In this document: piece by piece, positions 1-7,475 of the stretch
Layout: each line of letters starts with the position of its first letter
How positions within the stretch are numbered: the stretch's first letter is position 1
Source of the DNA: CAZRHH01 sp964599885
GTDB lineage: Bacteria > Chloroflexota > Dehalococcoidia > DSTF01 > JACRBR01
Direction of reading: 5' to 3'
Length of the DNA: 13,881 nucleotides
Assembly (NCBI GenBank): GCA_964599885.1
Contig: CAZRHH010000079.1
Coordinates: 1-13,881, forward strand
The notes under the pieces: model-generated
Seen by the model: only the letters and a program-made list of their open reading frames with translations
Databases searched by the model: none
Told to the model about the DNA's origin: nothing
Position numbers and translations under genes: made by a program

Positions 1-320
1 GCCTGCGTCGGGGGCGGGGCGGCGATGGTTGGCGCGGGAGCTTCTGGCGGCGGCGCGAGGATCTCCGGTGCGGGCGTCTCGGTTGCGGCCTCAGGCTCGA
101 CCGTCGCCGACGCAACGGGCGTTTCGCTCGCGCGCGGCGTGGCGCTGCGTTTCGGCGTGGATGTTGATTTTGGTGTCGCGCTGCTCGTCGCCGTCGCGGT
201 GGGCGACGATCCGCCGTCGTCGCCGCAACCGGCGAGCATGGCGGCTGCGAGCGCGAGCGTTAGTGCGACGTTGGAGTTGGGGAGTTTGGGACGGAGCACG
301 GTGTGAGTATAGGGATTCAT
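1..320 (-). CDS. Putative lipoprotein, N-terminal part (runs off the left edge)
   Basis: Reading the minus strand from ATG at 320 gives 106 open codons up to the window edge, so the gene is partial. The N-terminus is a lipoprotein signal: a short polar stretch with Arg10 and Lys12, a hydrophobic run (VALTLALAAAM, residues 18-28), then a lipobox LAGC with the lipidated Cys at 32. After the Cys comes an Asp/Gly patch (GDDGGSS) and a long low-complexity linker rich in Thr, Ala, Pro and Ser, typical of a spacer that holds a C-terminal domain away from the membrane. The functional domain lies outside the window, so the role is unknown. GTG at codon 8 is an alternative start. The gene begins 34 nt past the darG stop on the same strand and could be co-transcribed with darTG, but nothing shows a shared function. 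Confidence 0.8.
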   Translation of the reverse strand, partial: MNPYTHTVLRPKLPNSNVALTLALAAAMLAGCGDDGGSSPTATATSSATPKSTSTPKRSATPRASETPVASATVEPEAATETPAPEILAPPPEAPAPTIAAPPPTQ

Positions 321-354
321 TCTCGCCAGTGGGGTGCCGCGTGCGTCGGAGCAG

Positions 355-1395
355 CTAGACCGGCTGGATCCAACGCTTCTCCAGAAGCCGCTGCCAGGCG
401 ATCCCTATATGCGCCGCACTGAATGTCTGGCGCTTGCGTTCGTTCCATTGGTGTACGGCGCCCACTGCCGCGGCCACATCGGATGCGGCAGCCTGGTCGT
501 GCTGAGCAACCCAGTCGACCGTGGTGAGCAGTTCCATGCCGTACGGGGTTTCAAATCCTTCGATGAGCTGCGCGACGTCATGTAGTCGTTCCTGTGAATC
601 GATATTGCCCCTCAGGGCCACCAGGGCTTCACGTACCGCGCCTTCGCGCAGGACAATCGATGTGGCTGCACTTCGGTCGCCGTAGCCCCGGATGTAGTGG
701 CCCTCAAGCGGTTGCAGGACGTGATGGAGTTTCTCCGAGTAGGGCCCAAATTTCTGCTTCGCGAAGTCAAGCCCCAGCGGTTGGCCGCGCCGCTCCAGCA
801 GATACGCAAGCTTCTGCACCTCTAGAAGCGTGAGCTTGTAGCCAGGCATGGCATATTGATGGACGAGCAGCAGGATTACCGCCCTCACTAGCGTCATCTT
901 CGGTTTAATCGTAGCGACGGGCATCAGATCTGCGATCGGCGCGCCCTCTGGTGCGTAAAGCAGAACACGCACGCCGGGAAGTGATCCCAGCGCACGTTCT
1001 ATTCGTGGCTGAACGTCGCGCCAACTGAGGCCGCCATTCCCGCATCCGAGCGGCGGCACAGCGATTGATGTGATGTTGAACTCCTTTATCGCGTTGACGA
1101 GGGCTCTTAGGCCCGACTCAACATCCTCAATGCGCGCCTGACCCTTCCAGTGTCGCTTGGTGGGCAAATTTATGACGTACCGAGGACCATCTAGCCTGCC
1201 GGTGGGGACGACCTGTACCGAGCCCGCACGCAACTCGCCATGCGCACAGGCCCGGCGATACTCCGCGTAGACGTCCGGGAACGCTTGGCGAAACTGCAAA
1301 GCGATGCCTTTACCCATGACACCCACCGTGTTCACGGTATTAACCAGGGCCTCTGCATCGGCCTCGAGGAGGTTTCCGGTGGCTCTTTCAATCAT
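355..1395 (-). CDS. darG: DarG-type antitoxin: macrodomain DNA ADP-ribosyl glycohydrolase
   Basis: This 346-aa protein matches DarG in length and layout. Residues 1 to about 155 form a macrodomain with a GNLLEADAEALVNTVN start, the GVMGKGIALQF loop (25-35), a PTKRHW motif carrying Lys80, and the PPLGCGNGGL loop. In characterised DarG, Asn22 and Lys80 are the key residues for removing ADP-ribose from thymidine in DNA, and both are at the same numbers here. Residues from about 165 form the C-terminal domain that in known DarG proteins binds and neutralises DarT. Its LTLLEVQKLAYLLE...KFGPYSEKLHH segment resembles SocA/Panacea-like antitoxin folds (resemblance by eye). The start is ATG at 1395, 11 nt after the darT stop, so toxin and antitoxin form one operon. 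No frame damage is visible. Identity is secure from motifs; that it still has a job is inference, because the toxin frame is broken. Confidence 0.93.
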   Translation of the reverse strand: MIERATGNLLEADAEALVNTVNTVGVMGKGIALQFRQAFPDVYAEYRRACAHGELRAGSVQVVPTGRLDGPRYVINLPTKRHWKGQARIEDVESGLRALVNAIKEFNITSIAVPPLGCGNGGLSWRDVQPRIERALGSLPGVRVLLYAPEGAPIADLMPVATIKPKMTLVRAVILLLVHQYAMPGYKLTLLEVQKLAYLLERRGQPLGLDFAKQKFGPYSEKLHHVLQPLEGHYIRGYGDRSAATSIVLREGAVREALVALRGNIDSQERLHDVAQLIEGFETPYGMELLTTVDWVAQHDQAAASDVAAAVGAVHQWNERKRQTFSAAHIGIAWQRLLEKRWIQPV

Positions 1396-1406
1396 TCAGT
1401 TCTCAC

Positions 1407-2031
1407 TCAGTAGTACCAACCGGGCCGCACGACGACGCTAGGGCGATGATCCGCCGTTTGGACCATTTGGTCAACCACCTGTTTCACCGCCGCGTTGAGC
1501 ACCCCGACTTCCTCCACGAGCGACCACGGAGAGTGTGTTGAACGAGAAACTCGGCCTGACGGCGCCGCTTGCGGTCGGGCTCGGCCTGTGTGTCGTTCCA
1601 GTATGTGGAGTTCATCACGGCCCAGTCGATCTTACCAAGATCGGCAAGATCGTTGTAGAACTGGCTCAGTGGAGCCATAACAGCGTGACCATCGGTAAAG
1701 ACGAAAGGGAGTGCTCGTTCAGCCACCGCTTCGCAGCTCGAGACTAAGTGAACGATGCAAGTCTGTCCGCCAGCGTAGCCGTCAACCCAGCCCCCTTTGA
1801 TCGCATAGAGCATTGGAGAGCGAGGCGCAAAATAAAACGGGACGTAGTCGTCGAGTACGCCATATGGGGTCTAGTTACCGCCGTCACGGCTCGCCGCGCC
1901 TTGATGTTCTCATGGGCGATGCTAACCGATGCGAGCTTCAAGTCCGCTCGCCGTTTGTCGCAGAGTAGATTCCCGTGGGCGATTAAGGACGGCAAGTTAT
2001 CGTGATGAGTAATGTGGTAGATGCGCGCCAT
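1407..2031 (-). pseudogene. darT: DarT DNA ADP-ribosyltransferase toxin (DUF4433), two frameshifts
   Basis: DarT attaches ADP-ribose from NAD+ to thymidine in single-stranded DNA, and darTG loci act in phage defence. The start is ATG at 2031 with GGGAG just upstream. The first frame carries MARIYHITHHDNLPSLIAHG and the IAHENIKARR motif (His40, Arg47). It then moves to a second frame carrying PYGVLDDYVPFYFAPRSPM, PFVFTDGHA (His116) and RKRRRQAEFLV, whose Glu161 matches the catalytic Glu. A third frame carries the end, VEEVGVLNAAV to RPGWYY, stopping at 1407. Adding one C in the C run at 1866-1869 and one near 1528-1529 (minus-strand sense) restores a continuous protein of about 208 aa, the normal DarT length, with all expected motifs. 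As written the toxin is broken. Either it is truly inactivated, or these are homopolymer errors in the assembly. GC is lower than in the flanking MFS gene. Confidence 0.88.
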
Positions 2032-2071
2032 GACCGCTCCCGGTACTCGGTGGTTCACGACGGAATTCTAA

Positions 2072-2085
2072 CGCTTCGGGAAGCG
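2072..2085 (-). terminator. Short hairpin after the MFS gene, possible weak terminator
   Basis: CGCTTC-GG-GAAGCG is a perfect 6-bp inverted repeat lying 14 nt beyond the MFS stop codon and upstream of darT. No convincing T run follows, so an intrinsic terminator is only a possibility. The same 68-nt gap must hold any separate darT promoter. A TAGAAT hexamer lies at the edge of the hairpin, but without a good -35. Confidence 0.3.
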
Positions 2086-2099
2086 ACGGTAGCAGGCTG

Positions 2100-3356
2100 C
2101 TAGTGTGAAACGCGCACCGGCACCACCACCGCCGCGGCGCGCCGCGCGCGTGACTGCGACGCGTAGTTGGCGATGATTAGCGCCATGGCGAGCATGAGCA
2201 ACAGCGCGGCGAGCTTGAACGGCGCCAGCGGGCCCCAGACGCCGCCGATGACGCCGCCGAGCGCCTGGCCTCCGGCCACGCCGAGGCCCTGCACGGCGCT
2301 GAGCGCACCGAGCCACAAACCGCGGCTGCCGACGTCGGTGGCATCGAGCGCTGCGGCGCCCCAGGCGGGGACGCTAATCGCGTAGCCGAGGCCGGCGAGC
2401 ACAACGAGATTCACAACGATGAACGGCTCGCGCGTCTGCGTCAGCGCGAAGATGCAGAGCGCCGCGACGAACAGCCCGCCGACGAGCGGTACCTGCCGTC
2501 CGTAGCGGTCGGCGAGGTGCGCGAACTTCCAGAAGGCGATAGCTGCGACGACTGCGGGCAGCGGGAAGAGCATCGCCATGTACGACATCTTCACGTCGAG
2601 CACGTCGCGGGTGTAAGCGCCGATCATCGGCGTGTGCAGGCTGGTGCCGAGCGTCAGCAGCACGACGATCGCGGCGAGCATCGCCATGCCCGGCGTCCAG
2701 CCGGAGGCGCGCGCGGCGTCGGGTGCGGTCACGGCCACGATCGTGTCGCGGTGCGTGGGCGCGTCGATGCGGCGGATGACGACGAGCAAGGCCAGCCCGC
2801 TGAAACCGATGCACATCCAGAACGCTGCGCCGTACGTCACGAAGTCGACCATCAGCACGCCGACAAGCGTGCCGATGCCGATGCCGGCCATTTGCGCGAT
2901 GTTCAGCATCGACATGGTGTTGGTGCGGCGGTGGCGCGGCGTCGTCTCGCCGACGTGCGCCATGAAGGCGGGCCACATCGTCGCGGCGCCGATGCCGAGC
3001 AGCGCGGAGAAGCCGAGAAAGGCGCGCGCGTCGGGCACCGACATCATGGCGGCGAGGACCGGGAGGCTGAGCGCCATGCCGGCGATCATCGTCACGCGGC
3101 GGCCGGCGCGGTCGGCGATCCAGCCGGCCGCTGGCTGCCAGGCGAACTTCGCGGTGCCGTAGCAGGCCATCGCGTAGCCGGGGAAGGCGGCACCGGTGTG
3201 GAGCGCTTCGGGCAGATACTGCTGGACGAGCGACAGGAAGTAAATGCCGACGGCGGCCTGCCACAGGAAGACGACGCCGGCCAGTTCGAGCTGGCGCGCG
3301 CGGTCCACGTCTATAGATGAGCGAATACTGCGGAAGCTTGTCACCCCGAACCCCAA
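2100..3356 (-). CDS. MFS transporter, 12 transmembrane helices
   Basis: This is a 418-aa inner-membrane protein of typical major facilitator length. Hydrophobic segments group into two halves of about six helices each, joined by a polar loop at roughly residues 195-222. The loop between helices 2 and 3 carries the MFS signature GWIADRAGRR (about 78-87), and the second half has the matching HLADRYGRQ. The pattern suits a drug/metabolite efflux or uptake carrier, but the substrate cannot be told from sequence. The first codon is TTG at 3356. GTG at 3344 is an equally plausible start, since neither has a clean ribosome binding site and the first membrane helix begins only near residue 24. It lies between the sugar kinase and darTG on the same strand, with gaps of 85 and 68 nt, so it may be its own transcription unit. 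Confidence 0.9.
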   Translation of the reverse strand: MGFGVTSFRSIRSSIDVDRARQLELAGVVFLWQAAVGIYFLSLVQQYLPEALHTGAAFPGYAMACYGTAKFAWQPAAGWIADRAGRRVTMIAGMALSLPVLAAMMSVPDARAFLGFSALLGIGAATMWPAFMAHVGETTPRHRRTNTMSMLNIAQMAGIGIGTLVGVLMVDFVTYGAAFWMCIGFSGLALLVVIRRIDAPTHRDTIVAVTAPDAARASGWTPGMAMLAAIVVLLTLGTSLHTPMIGAYTRDVLDVKMSYMAMLFPLPAVVAAIAFWKFAHLADRYGRQVPLVGGLFVAALCIFALTQTREPFIVVNLVVLAGLGYAISVPAWGAAALDATDVGSRGLWLGALSAVQGLGVAGGQALGGVIGGVWGPLAPFKLAALLLMLAMALIIANYASQSRARRAAAVVVPVRVSH

Positions 3357-3401
3357 CCCTCGTTTGATGTCTGGCGAACGTCAGATAGCTGGCCCACTCC
3401 A

Positions 3402-3429
3402 ATTATCGGCAGGGCTGGCGCCCACCCAA
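3402..3429 (-). promoter_or_regulatory. Candidate promoter for the MFS gene
   Basis: On the minus strand TTGGGT (3429-3424) is followed after 16 bp by GATAAT (3407-3402). This would start transcription near 3395, about 40 nt before the MFS start codon. The -10 is good, the -35 only partial, and the spacer one base short of ideal. Confidence 0.4.
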
Positions 3430-3441
3430 AGGAGATTCGGG

Positions 3442-4425
3442 TTAGATCGAGACGTTCGTGACACGATGCTGAGCCACCGCAATGGCGCCCAACGCCGCGA
3501 CATCATCCCCCAGTTCCGCTTCGACGATACGCACGTCGTTGAATGACTGCCCGAACGCCCGCTGGCGCGCGGTCTCGACCGCCGGGCCGAGAATCGTTTC
3601 GCCCATGTTGGTCAGCCCGCCGCCGATGACGATCGCCTGCGGGTTGAAGGCGTTAATTAATGTGGCGAGCGCCATGCCGATGTAGTGGCCGGCGCTCTCG
3701 ATGAGCGCCATCGCTTCGGCCTCGCCCTGCTCCGCGGCCATGAAGACGGTCTTCGCCGAGAGGGGCGGGTTCTGCTCGGCAAGCCGGGCCGTCCGCACCA
3801 TGCCGCCGGCGGCGATCTGCTCGCGGGCGCGGGCGGCGATGCCCGAACCGGCGGCGACGGCTTCGAGGCAGCCCGGGTGTCCGGCGCCGCACATTGGCCC
3901 GGTGGCGGCGATGCCCATGTGGCCCACTTCCCCGGCCGCGCCCGAGGCGCCGATGTAGAGCTCGTCATCGATGATGATGCCGGCGCCGATGCCGGTGCTG
4001 ATCGTGATGTAGATCATGTGCTTGTAGCCGCGCCCGGCGCCGAAATCGTGCTCGCCGACGGCGGCGCAGTTGGCGTCGTTTTCGAGCAGCATGCGAATGG
4101 CGAGTTTGTGATGTAGCAGCTTTGCGAGCGGGACGTTATGCCAACCGGGGAGGTTTGGCGGATCGGTGATCGTGCCTTCGATGAGATCGATCGGCCCAGG
4201 CGCAGAGACGCCGCCGCTGGTGATGCGCGACATGTCGATGCCCGCATCTTTCGCCGCCGCATGCACCGTATCGGCGATGCGCGCGATGACAGCATCCGGG
4301 CCGTGCGATGCCTGCGTCGGCACACGCGCGCGGCCGAGGATCGTGCCGTCGGCGTCCGCGATCAGCACGAGGATCTTCGTGCCCCCGATGTCGATGCCAG
4401 CGTAGAGTTTGTCCGCCGCCGTCAT
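3442..4425 (-). CDS. ROK-family sugar kinase (glucokinase-like)
   Basis: This 327-aa cytoplasmic ROK protein probably phosphorylates glucose or a related hexose with ATP. It has the phosphate-binding DIGGTK at 12-17, SAPGPID at 74-80, LENDANC with the catalytic-base Asp at 117, TGIGAG at 144-149, GEVGHM with the zinc-ligand His169, and IGGG near the C-terminus. The zinc cluster is unusual: where ROK proteins usually have C-x-C-G-x-x-G-C-x-E, this one reads C179-G-A181-G-H-P-G-C186-L-E, so the middle Cys is replaced by Ala. There is no N-terminal helix-turn-helix, so it is a kinase and not an NagC-type repressor. Its ATG overlaps the TGA of glgA (ATGA at 4422-4425), implying translational coupling. 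A glucose kinase next to glycogen synthase fits a carbon-storage operon. Confidence 0.92.
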   Translation of the reverse strand: MTAADKLYAGIDIGGTKILVLIADADGTILGRARVPTQASHGPDAVIARIADTVHAAAKDAGIDMSRITSGGVSAPGPIDLIEGTITDPPNLPGWHNVPLAKLLHHKLAIRMLLENDANCAAVGEHDFGAGRGYKHMIYITISTGIGAGIIIDDELYIGASGAAGEVGHMGIAATGPMCGAGHPGCLEAVAAGSGIAARAREQIAAGGMVRTARLAEQNPPLSAKTVFMAAEQGEAEAMALIESAGHYIGMALATLINAFNPQAIVIGGGLTNMGETILGPAVETARQRAFGQSFNDVRIVEAELGDDVAALGAIAVAQHRVTNVSI

Positions 4426-5876
4426 GCCGTACGGCCGGCTGTACGCGCGTTCGCTGCGGCTTCGTACAGATCGTGATACTTACCGGCGGCGCGGCTCCAC
4501 GACCAGTCCTGCCGCATGCCGCGCTGTTGCAGCGCGCGCCACGCTTCGCGATCGGTGAAGGCGTCGAGCGCGCGCTGGGCCGCGGCTGCGAGTTCGTCGG
4601 CAGTCGCGGCGTCGAATACGAAGCCGGTGCCGGAACGGAGCGACGCGTCGGCGTCCTGCACCGTATCGGCGAGGCCGCCCGTGCGGCGGACGAGCGGCAC
4701 GGCGCCGTAGCGCAGCGAGATCAGTTGCCCGAGGCCGCACGGTTCGTAGCGCGACGGCATGAGGAACACGTCGCAGCCGCCGTAGATCTGCTGGCCGAGC
4801 GGCGGGTTGAAGTCGAGCCAGATCTTCACCTGCTGCGGGTACTTCGCTTCGAGCGCTTGCAGCGTCTTGTGCACGGCTTCGTCGCCGGTGCCGAGGACGA
4901 TCAGTTGCATGTTGCGCGCGGCGAGCAGCGCGTCGAACGCCGCGCCGACGAGATCGATGCCCTTCTGCGCGAAGAGGCGCGTCACGACGCCGAAGAGCAG
5001 CGAGTCGGCATCGTCCGGGAGTTCCGCTTGTTGCTGGAGCGCGCGCTTGTTCGCGGCGCGGGCGTCGAGTGTGTCGGCGTCGAAGTGCGTCGCGAGTGCG
5101 GGGTCTGTGAGCGGGTCGAACTCGTCGACATTGATGCCGTTGACGATGCCCGAGACGACGCCGGCGCGGGCGCGCAGCAGCGGGTCGAGACCGGCGCCGT
5201 ATTCAAGCGTCATGATCTCCTGCGCGTACGTATCGCTGACGGTGTTGACGCGGTCGGCGTGCAGGATGCCCTGCGCCATCGCCGACATGACCGTCGCAGG
5301 CGGCAGGCCGGCCGGCGGCGCCAGCAGCAATGCGTCGATGCCGTGCGCGGCGGCGAACTCGGCCGTGAACGCGCCCTGCAACGCGAGATTGTGGATCGTG
5401 TAGACGCGCCCGCAGCGGCCCCAGCGATGATCCGGGTTGCCGGCGAGCCGCGTCAGCAGCAGCGCCGAGTGCCAGTCCTGCGCGTGCACGACGTCTGGCT
5501 CGAAATCGAGGAACGGCGCGGCGGCGAGCATGGCGTCGCAGAAGAAGAGAAAGCGCTCGCCGTCGTCCTCGAAGCCGTAGACCGTCGGCCGGCCGAAGAG
5601 CCGCGCGACATCGAAGAGATACACCGGCACGCCGTGGACGGTCGTGCGCCAGACGTCGACGTACTGCGCGCCACCGGGCCACGCAACTTCGACGTCTTCG
5701 AGAATATGCTCGAACGCGAAGGCGCCGTCGCGGGCGATCGTGCCGTAGAACGGCATCGCGATGCGCACGTCGTGGCCTTCACCGCGCAGGGCGCGGGGCA
5801 GCGATCCGGCGACATCACCAAGCCCGCCGACTTTCGCGAGCGGGCTCATTTCGGCCGAGGCGAAGAGGATGTTCAA
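4422..5876 (-). CDS. glgA: Glycogen synthase (ADP-/UDP-glucose, GT5 family)
   Basis: This 484-aa enzyme has the normal length for bacterial GlgA and extends alpha-1,4-glucan from a sugar nucleotide in the cytoplasm. The N-terminal Rossmann domain opens MNILFASAEMSPLAKVGGLGDV, with Lys15 of the KVGGLGD substrate-binding loop at the family's usual position. HAQDWHSALL and YTIHNLALQG follow, then NTVSDTYAQEI and the NGINVDEFDP segment. The C-terminal domain holds SRYEPCGLGQL (about 375-387), with the catalytic Glu and the acceptor-site Cys, followed by RTGGLADTV. The start is TTG at 5876, supported by AAGGA six bases upstream and by fit to the family start. It is the first gene of a two-gene unit with the ROK kinase. 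No glgC, glgB or glgP is in the window, so the donor sugar nucleotide cannot be inferred from neighbours. Confidence 0.96.
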   Translation of the reverse strand: MNILFASAEMSPLAKVGGLGDVAGSLPRALRGEGHDVRIAMPFYGTIARDGAFAFEHILEDVEVAWPGGAQYVDVWRTTVHGVPVYLFDVARLFGRPTVYGFEDDGERFLFFCDAMLAAAPFLDFEPDVVHAQDWHSALLLTRLAGNPDHRWGRCGRVYTIHNLALQGAFTAEFAAAHGIDALLLAPPAGLPPATVMSAMAQGILHADRVNTVSDTYAQEIMTLEYGAGLDPLLRARAGVVSGIVNGINVDEFDPLTDPALATHFDADTLDARAANKRALQQQAELPDDADSLLFGVVTRLFAQKGIDLVGAAFDALLAARNMQLIVLGTGDEAVHKTLQALEAKYPQQVKIWLDFNPPLGQQIYGGCDVFLMPSRYEPCGLGQLISLRYGAVPLVRRTGGLADTVQDADASLRSGTGFVFDAATADELAAAAQRALDAFTDREAWRALQQRGMRQDWSWSRAAGKYHDLYEAAANARTAGRTA

Positions 5877-6011
5877 TCGCTGTCCTTGCGGGATTGAAGG
5901 GCGTGTGGGGCGACATCTATGTGTAGCGCATCGCTGGTGCGATTGGAAGCGCGGCGCGGGTTACGGGCACGGGTGGAACCACAGAGGCACAGAAGCCCGG
6001 TCTTTCGCGGG
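5877..6011. other. Intergenic gap with an AACCACAGAGGCACAGA element
   Basis: This 135-nt spacer lies between the hydrolase stop and the glgA start. It should hold the glgA promoter; the best minus-strand candidate (TTCCAA, 17 bp, TACACA) is weak. It also contains AACCACAGAGGCACAGAAG at 5978-5996, a lower-GC word unlike the surrounding sequence. I recognise it as a phrase that recurs in intergenic DNA of several environmental bacterial lineages. No ORF or clear terminator is visible. Confidence 0.35.
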
Positions 6012-6749
6012 TCAGGGTGGGGGCGTTGCTGCTGAGAACGCGTCGAGGAGGAAGTGGCAGCTTCGCGCTACGATGTCTGCGGCCTGATCGTACGTCCAGG
6101 CGCTGTGCACGTAACCCTCGAACACATCGATAAGGTGGTTCGGCTGCGCCTGCCCGATGAGCGCGTTTCGTTCGTCCTCTTCGACCATTTCATCCGCCGT
6201 ACCGAAGGCGACGTAGACAGGTACGGTCAACCGTCCGAATCGTGCGGCGATGCCCGCTTCGTGCGCTTCGCGCCAGTAGGCGTCACTGACGCGCTGGCCC
6301 CCTTCTTCAGCGTAGCCAGCCGGCGAGGCCACGAACGGCGCGTTCTTCGCGCCCGGCGACCATGCGACGATCGCGGCGAGATCCGGCAGTTCCGACGCGG
6401 CGCAGATCACCGCCGCACCGCCCATACTTTGCCCGAAGAGCGCGATGCGATGGCCGGCGCGCTGGTAGTGCTGCGCGATCGCGCGCGTCGTGGCGATCCA
6501 GTCGGCGAAGCTCGCGTCCGCGAAGTCGCCTTCCGAGTCACCGCAACCGTACTGATCGAAGCGCAGCGACGAGATACCGCGCTCAGCGAGCGCACGCGCA
6601 GTGGTGACGAAGAGGCGGTTCGGGCCGGACTTCACGCCACGGAAGCCGTGACAGAAGACGACGAGATCGCGCCCGCCCGCATCATGAAACACCGTGGCCA
6701 GGCGATGGCCGTTGAAGTTGAGCATCGCCGCGTGTTCTTGGTCTTGCAT
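6012..6749 (-). CDS. Alpha/beta hydrolase (serine hydrolase of the peptidase S9/acyl-esterase type)
   Basis: The 245-aa soluble protein has an alpha/beta-hydrolase fold. It shows the oxyanion-loop HGFRG (35-39), a strand-and-turn RFDQYGCGDSEG, the nucleophile elbow GQSMGG with Ser108, the acid GTADE with Asp186, and the base GYVHSAW with His215, so the catalytic triad is complete and correctly spaced. The substrate is unknown; it could be a carboxylesterase, thioesterase or small peptidase. The frame extends 43 codons further upstream, but that part lies inside the CGNR gene. I therefore take ATG at 6749, 8 nt after the CGNR stop; ATG at 6725 is a close alternative. No signal peptide is seen. 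The short gap indicates co-transcription with the CGNR regulator, so its expression probably follows the promoter around 7450. Confidence 0.9.
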   Translation of the reverse strand: MQDQEHAAMLNFNGHRLATVFHDAGGRDLVVFCHGFRGVKSGPNRLFVTTARALAERGISSLRFDQYGCGDSEGDFADASFADWIATTRAIAQHYQRAGHRIALFGQSMGGAAVICAASELPDLAAIVAWSPGAKNAPFVASPAGYAEEGGQRVSDAYWREAHEAGIAARFGRLTVPVYVAFGTADEMVEEDERNALIGQAQPNHLIDVFEGYVHSAWTYDQAADIVARSCHFLLDAFSAATPPP

Positions 6750-6757
6750 CGCGATCG

Positions 6758-7348
6758 CTAACGCGCCGCGCGCTGGCGTTCGCGGTAGGCTCGCGCCTTC
6801 GCGCGGTTGCCGCAGGGGGACATGGAGCACCAGTTGCCGCTGCTGTTCTTCGACTGATCGTAATAGGCCCACTGGCAAGCGTCATCGCGGCAGATCTTCA
6901 GGCGACGAAAGCTGCAATCGGCGACCGTCTCGAAGATCGCCGCCAGCACACGGCCGAACGCGCGGTCGACGCCGGTCGGCGGCGGTTCGAGCGAGATGTA
7001 GCCGTCGGCGGCCATGCGCACGCTGAGCGGTGTGCGGGCGGCCGTCGCGTTGAACGTTTCGTGGACGGACGGGTCGAGCGACACCAGCGCGGCGCCGCTG
7101 TCCGCACGCTCGTGCTCTAGGCCGACGTGGTGGTGGTCGTTGCCGGCGAGGGTGCAGCGCACTGCGTCGCGAAACGCGATCGCGCGCTCGATGTCGTCCG
7201 GTGCGACGGTTTCGGCGCCGTGCTGCTGGAGCCAGGCGGTCATCGCGTCGCGCAATTGCTGCTCATTCGGGTCGCCTTCCACGTAGTTCGTGTTGGCGAA
7301 GGTTTGAATGAGCAGAAGCGGTTCGGGAGTGGGTTTTCGGTCGGCCAC
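6758..7348 (-). CDS. CGNR zinc-finger / ABATE-domain transcriptional regulator
   Basis: This 196-aa protein has the two-part layout of the CGNR family. An N-terminal ABATE (stress-sensing) domain covers about 1-140, including LLLIQTFANT at 11-20. It is followed by a C-terminal zinc finger: KICRDDACQWAYYDQSK, then NWCSMSPCGNRAKARAYRER. The four zinc cysteines are 153, 158, 174 and 179, and the family CGNR motif is 179-182. The finger is thought to bind DNA. The frame is open up to a TTG at 7477, but those 43 codons would run through the promoter and its repeats. GTG at 7348 with GGAG upstream gives a protein starting just before the conserved domain. It is followed by the hydrolase and lies divergent to the 69-aa small protein. 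Autoregulation through the three CAGGTGACGC sites is an inference from position. Confidence 0.9.
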   Translation of the reverse strand: MADRKPTPEPLLLIQTFANTNYVEGDPNEQQLRDAMTAWLQQHGAETVAPDDIERAIAFRDAVRCTLAGNDHHHVGLEHERADSGAALVSLDPSVHETFNATAARTPLSVRMAADGYISLEPPPTGVDRAFGRVLAAIFETVADCSFRRLKICRDDACQWAYYDQSKNSSGNWCSMSPCGNRAKARAYRERQRAAR

Positions 7349-7402
7349 GGGCTGCTGCTCCAAACGGGCTACGGAATGTCCGGAAATGACCGGCAAAAAC
7401 CG

Positions 7403-7431
7403 TTGACAGGTGACGCTCACCGGTGTAGTAT
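7403..7431 (+). promoter_or_regulatory. Near-consensus sigma-70 promoter for the 69-aa small protein
   Basis: TTGACA (7403-7408) is followed by exactly 17 bp and then TAGTAT (7426-7431), predicting a start near 7438 and a leader of about 59 nt before the ATG at 7497. The spacer contains a perfect inverted repeat, GGTGA-CGC-TCACC (7409-7421), which overlaps the first CAGGTGACGC repeat. A regulator bound there would compete with RNA polymerase. Confidence 0.75.
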
Positions 7432-7475
7432 CGACACAGGTGACGCTACCAGTATACACCTTTCGCAGGTGACGC
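7407..7475. repeat. Three CAGGTGACGC direct repeats, probable operators
   Basis: Identical 10-bp copies lie at 7407-7416, 7437-7446 and 7466-7475, with start-to-start spacing of 30 and 29 bp, close to three helical turns. Copies 1 and 2 share a 12-bp core, ACAGGTGACGCT. Copy 1 is in the spacer of the forward promoter, copy 2 covers its predicted start site, and copy 3 lies in the region expected to hold the reverse promoter's -35 and spacer. Such phased placement fits cooperative binding of one regulator; the adjacent CGNR protein is the obvious candidate, by inference. Confidence 0.75.

Noticed and set aside
2374..3402. 342-codon second minus-strand frame inside the MFS gene
   Set aside because: Arg/His-rich shadow frame with no hydrophobic helices; the overlapping MFS frame is clearly the gene.
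4308..5897. 529-codon open frame antisense to glgA
   Set aside because: An Arg/Glu/Val-rich shadow frame. glgA on the other strand has all family motifs.
7407..7475. CRISPR array from three regularly spaced 10-bp repeats
   Set aside because: The repeats are far too short, the intervals of about 20 bp carry promoter elements, and no cas gene is near. Operators are the better reading.
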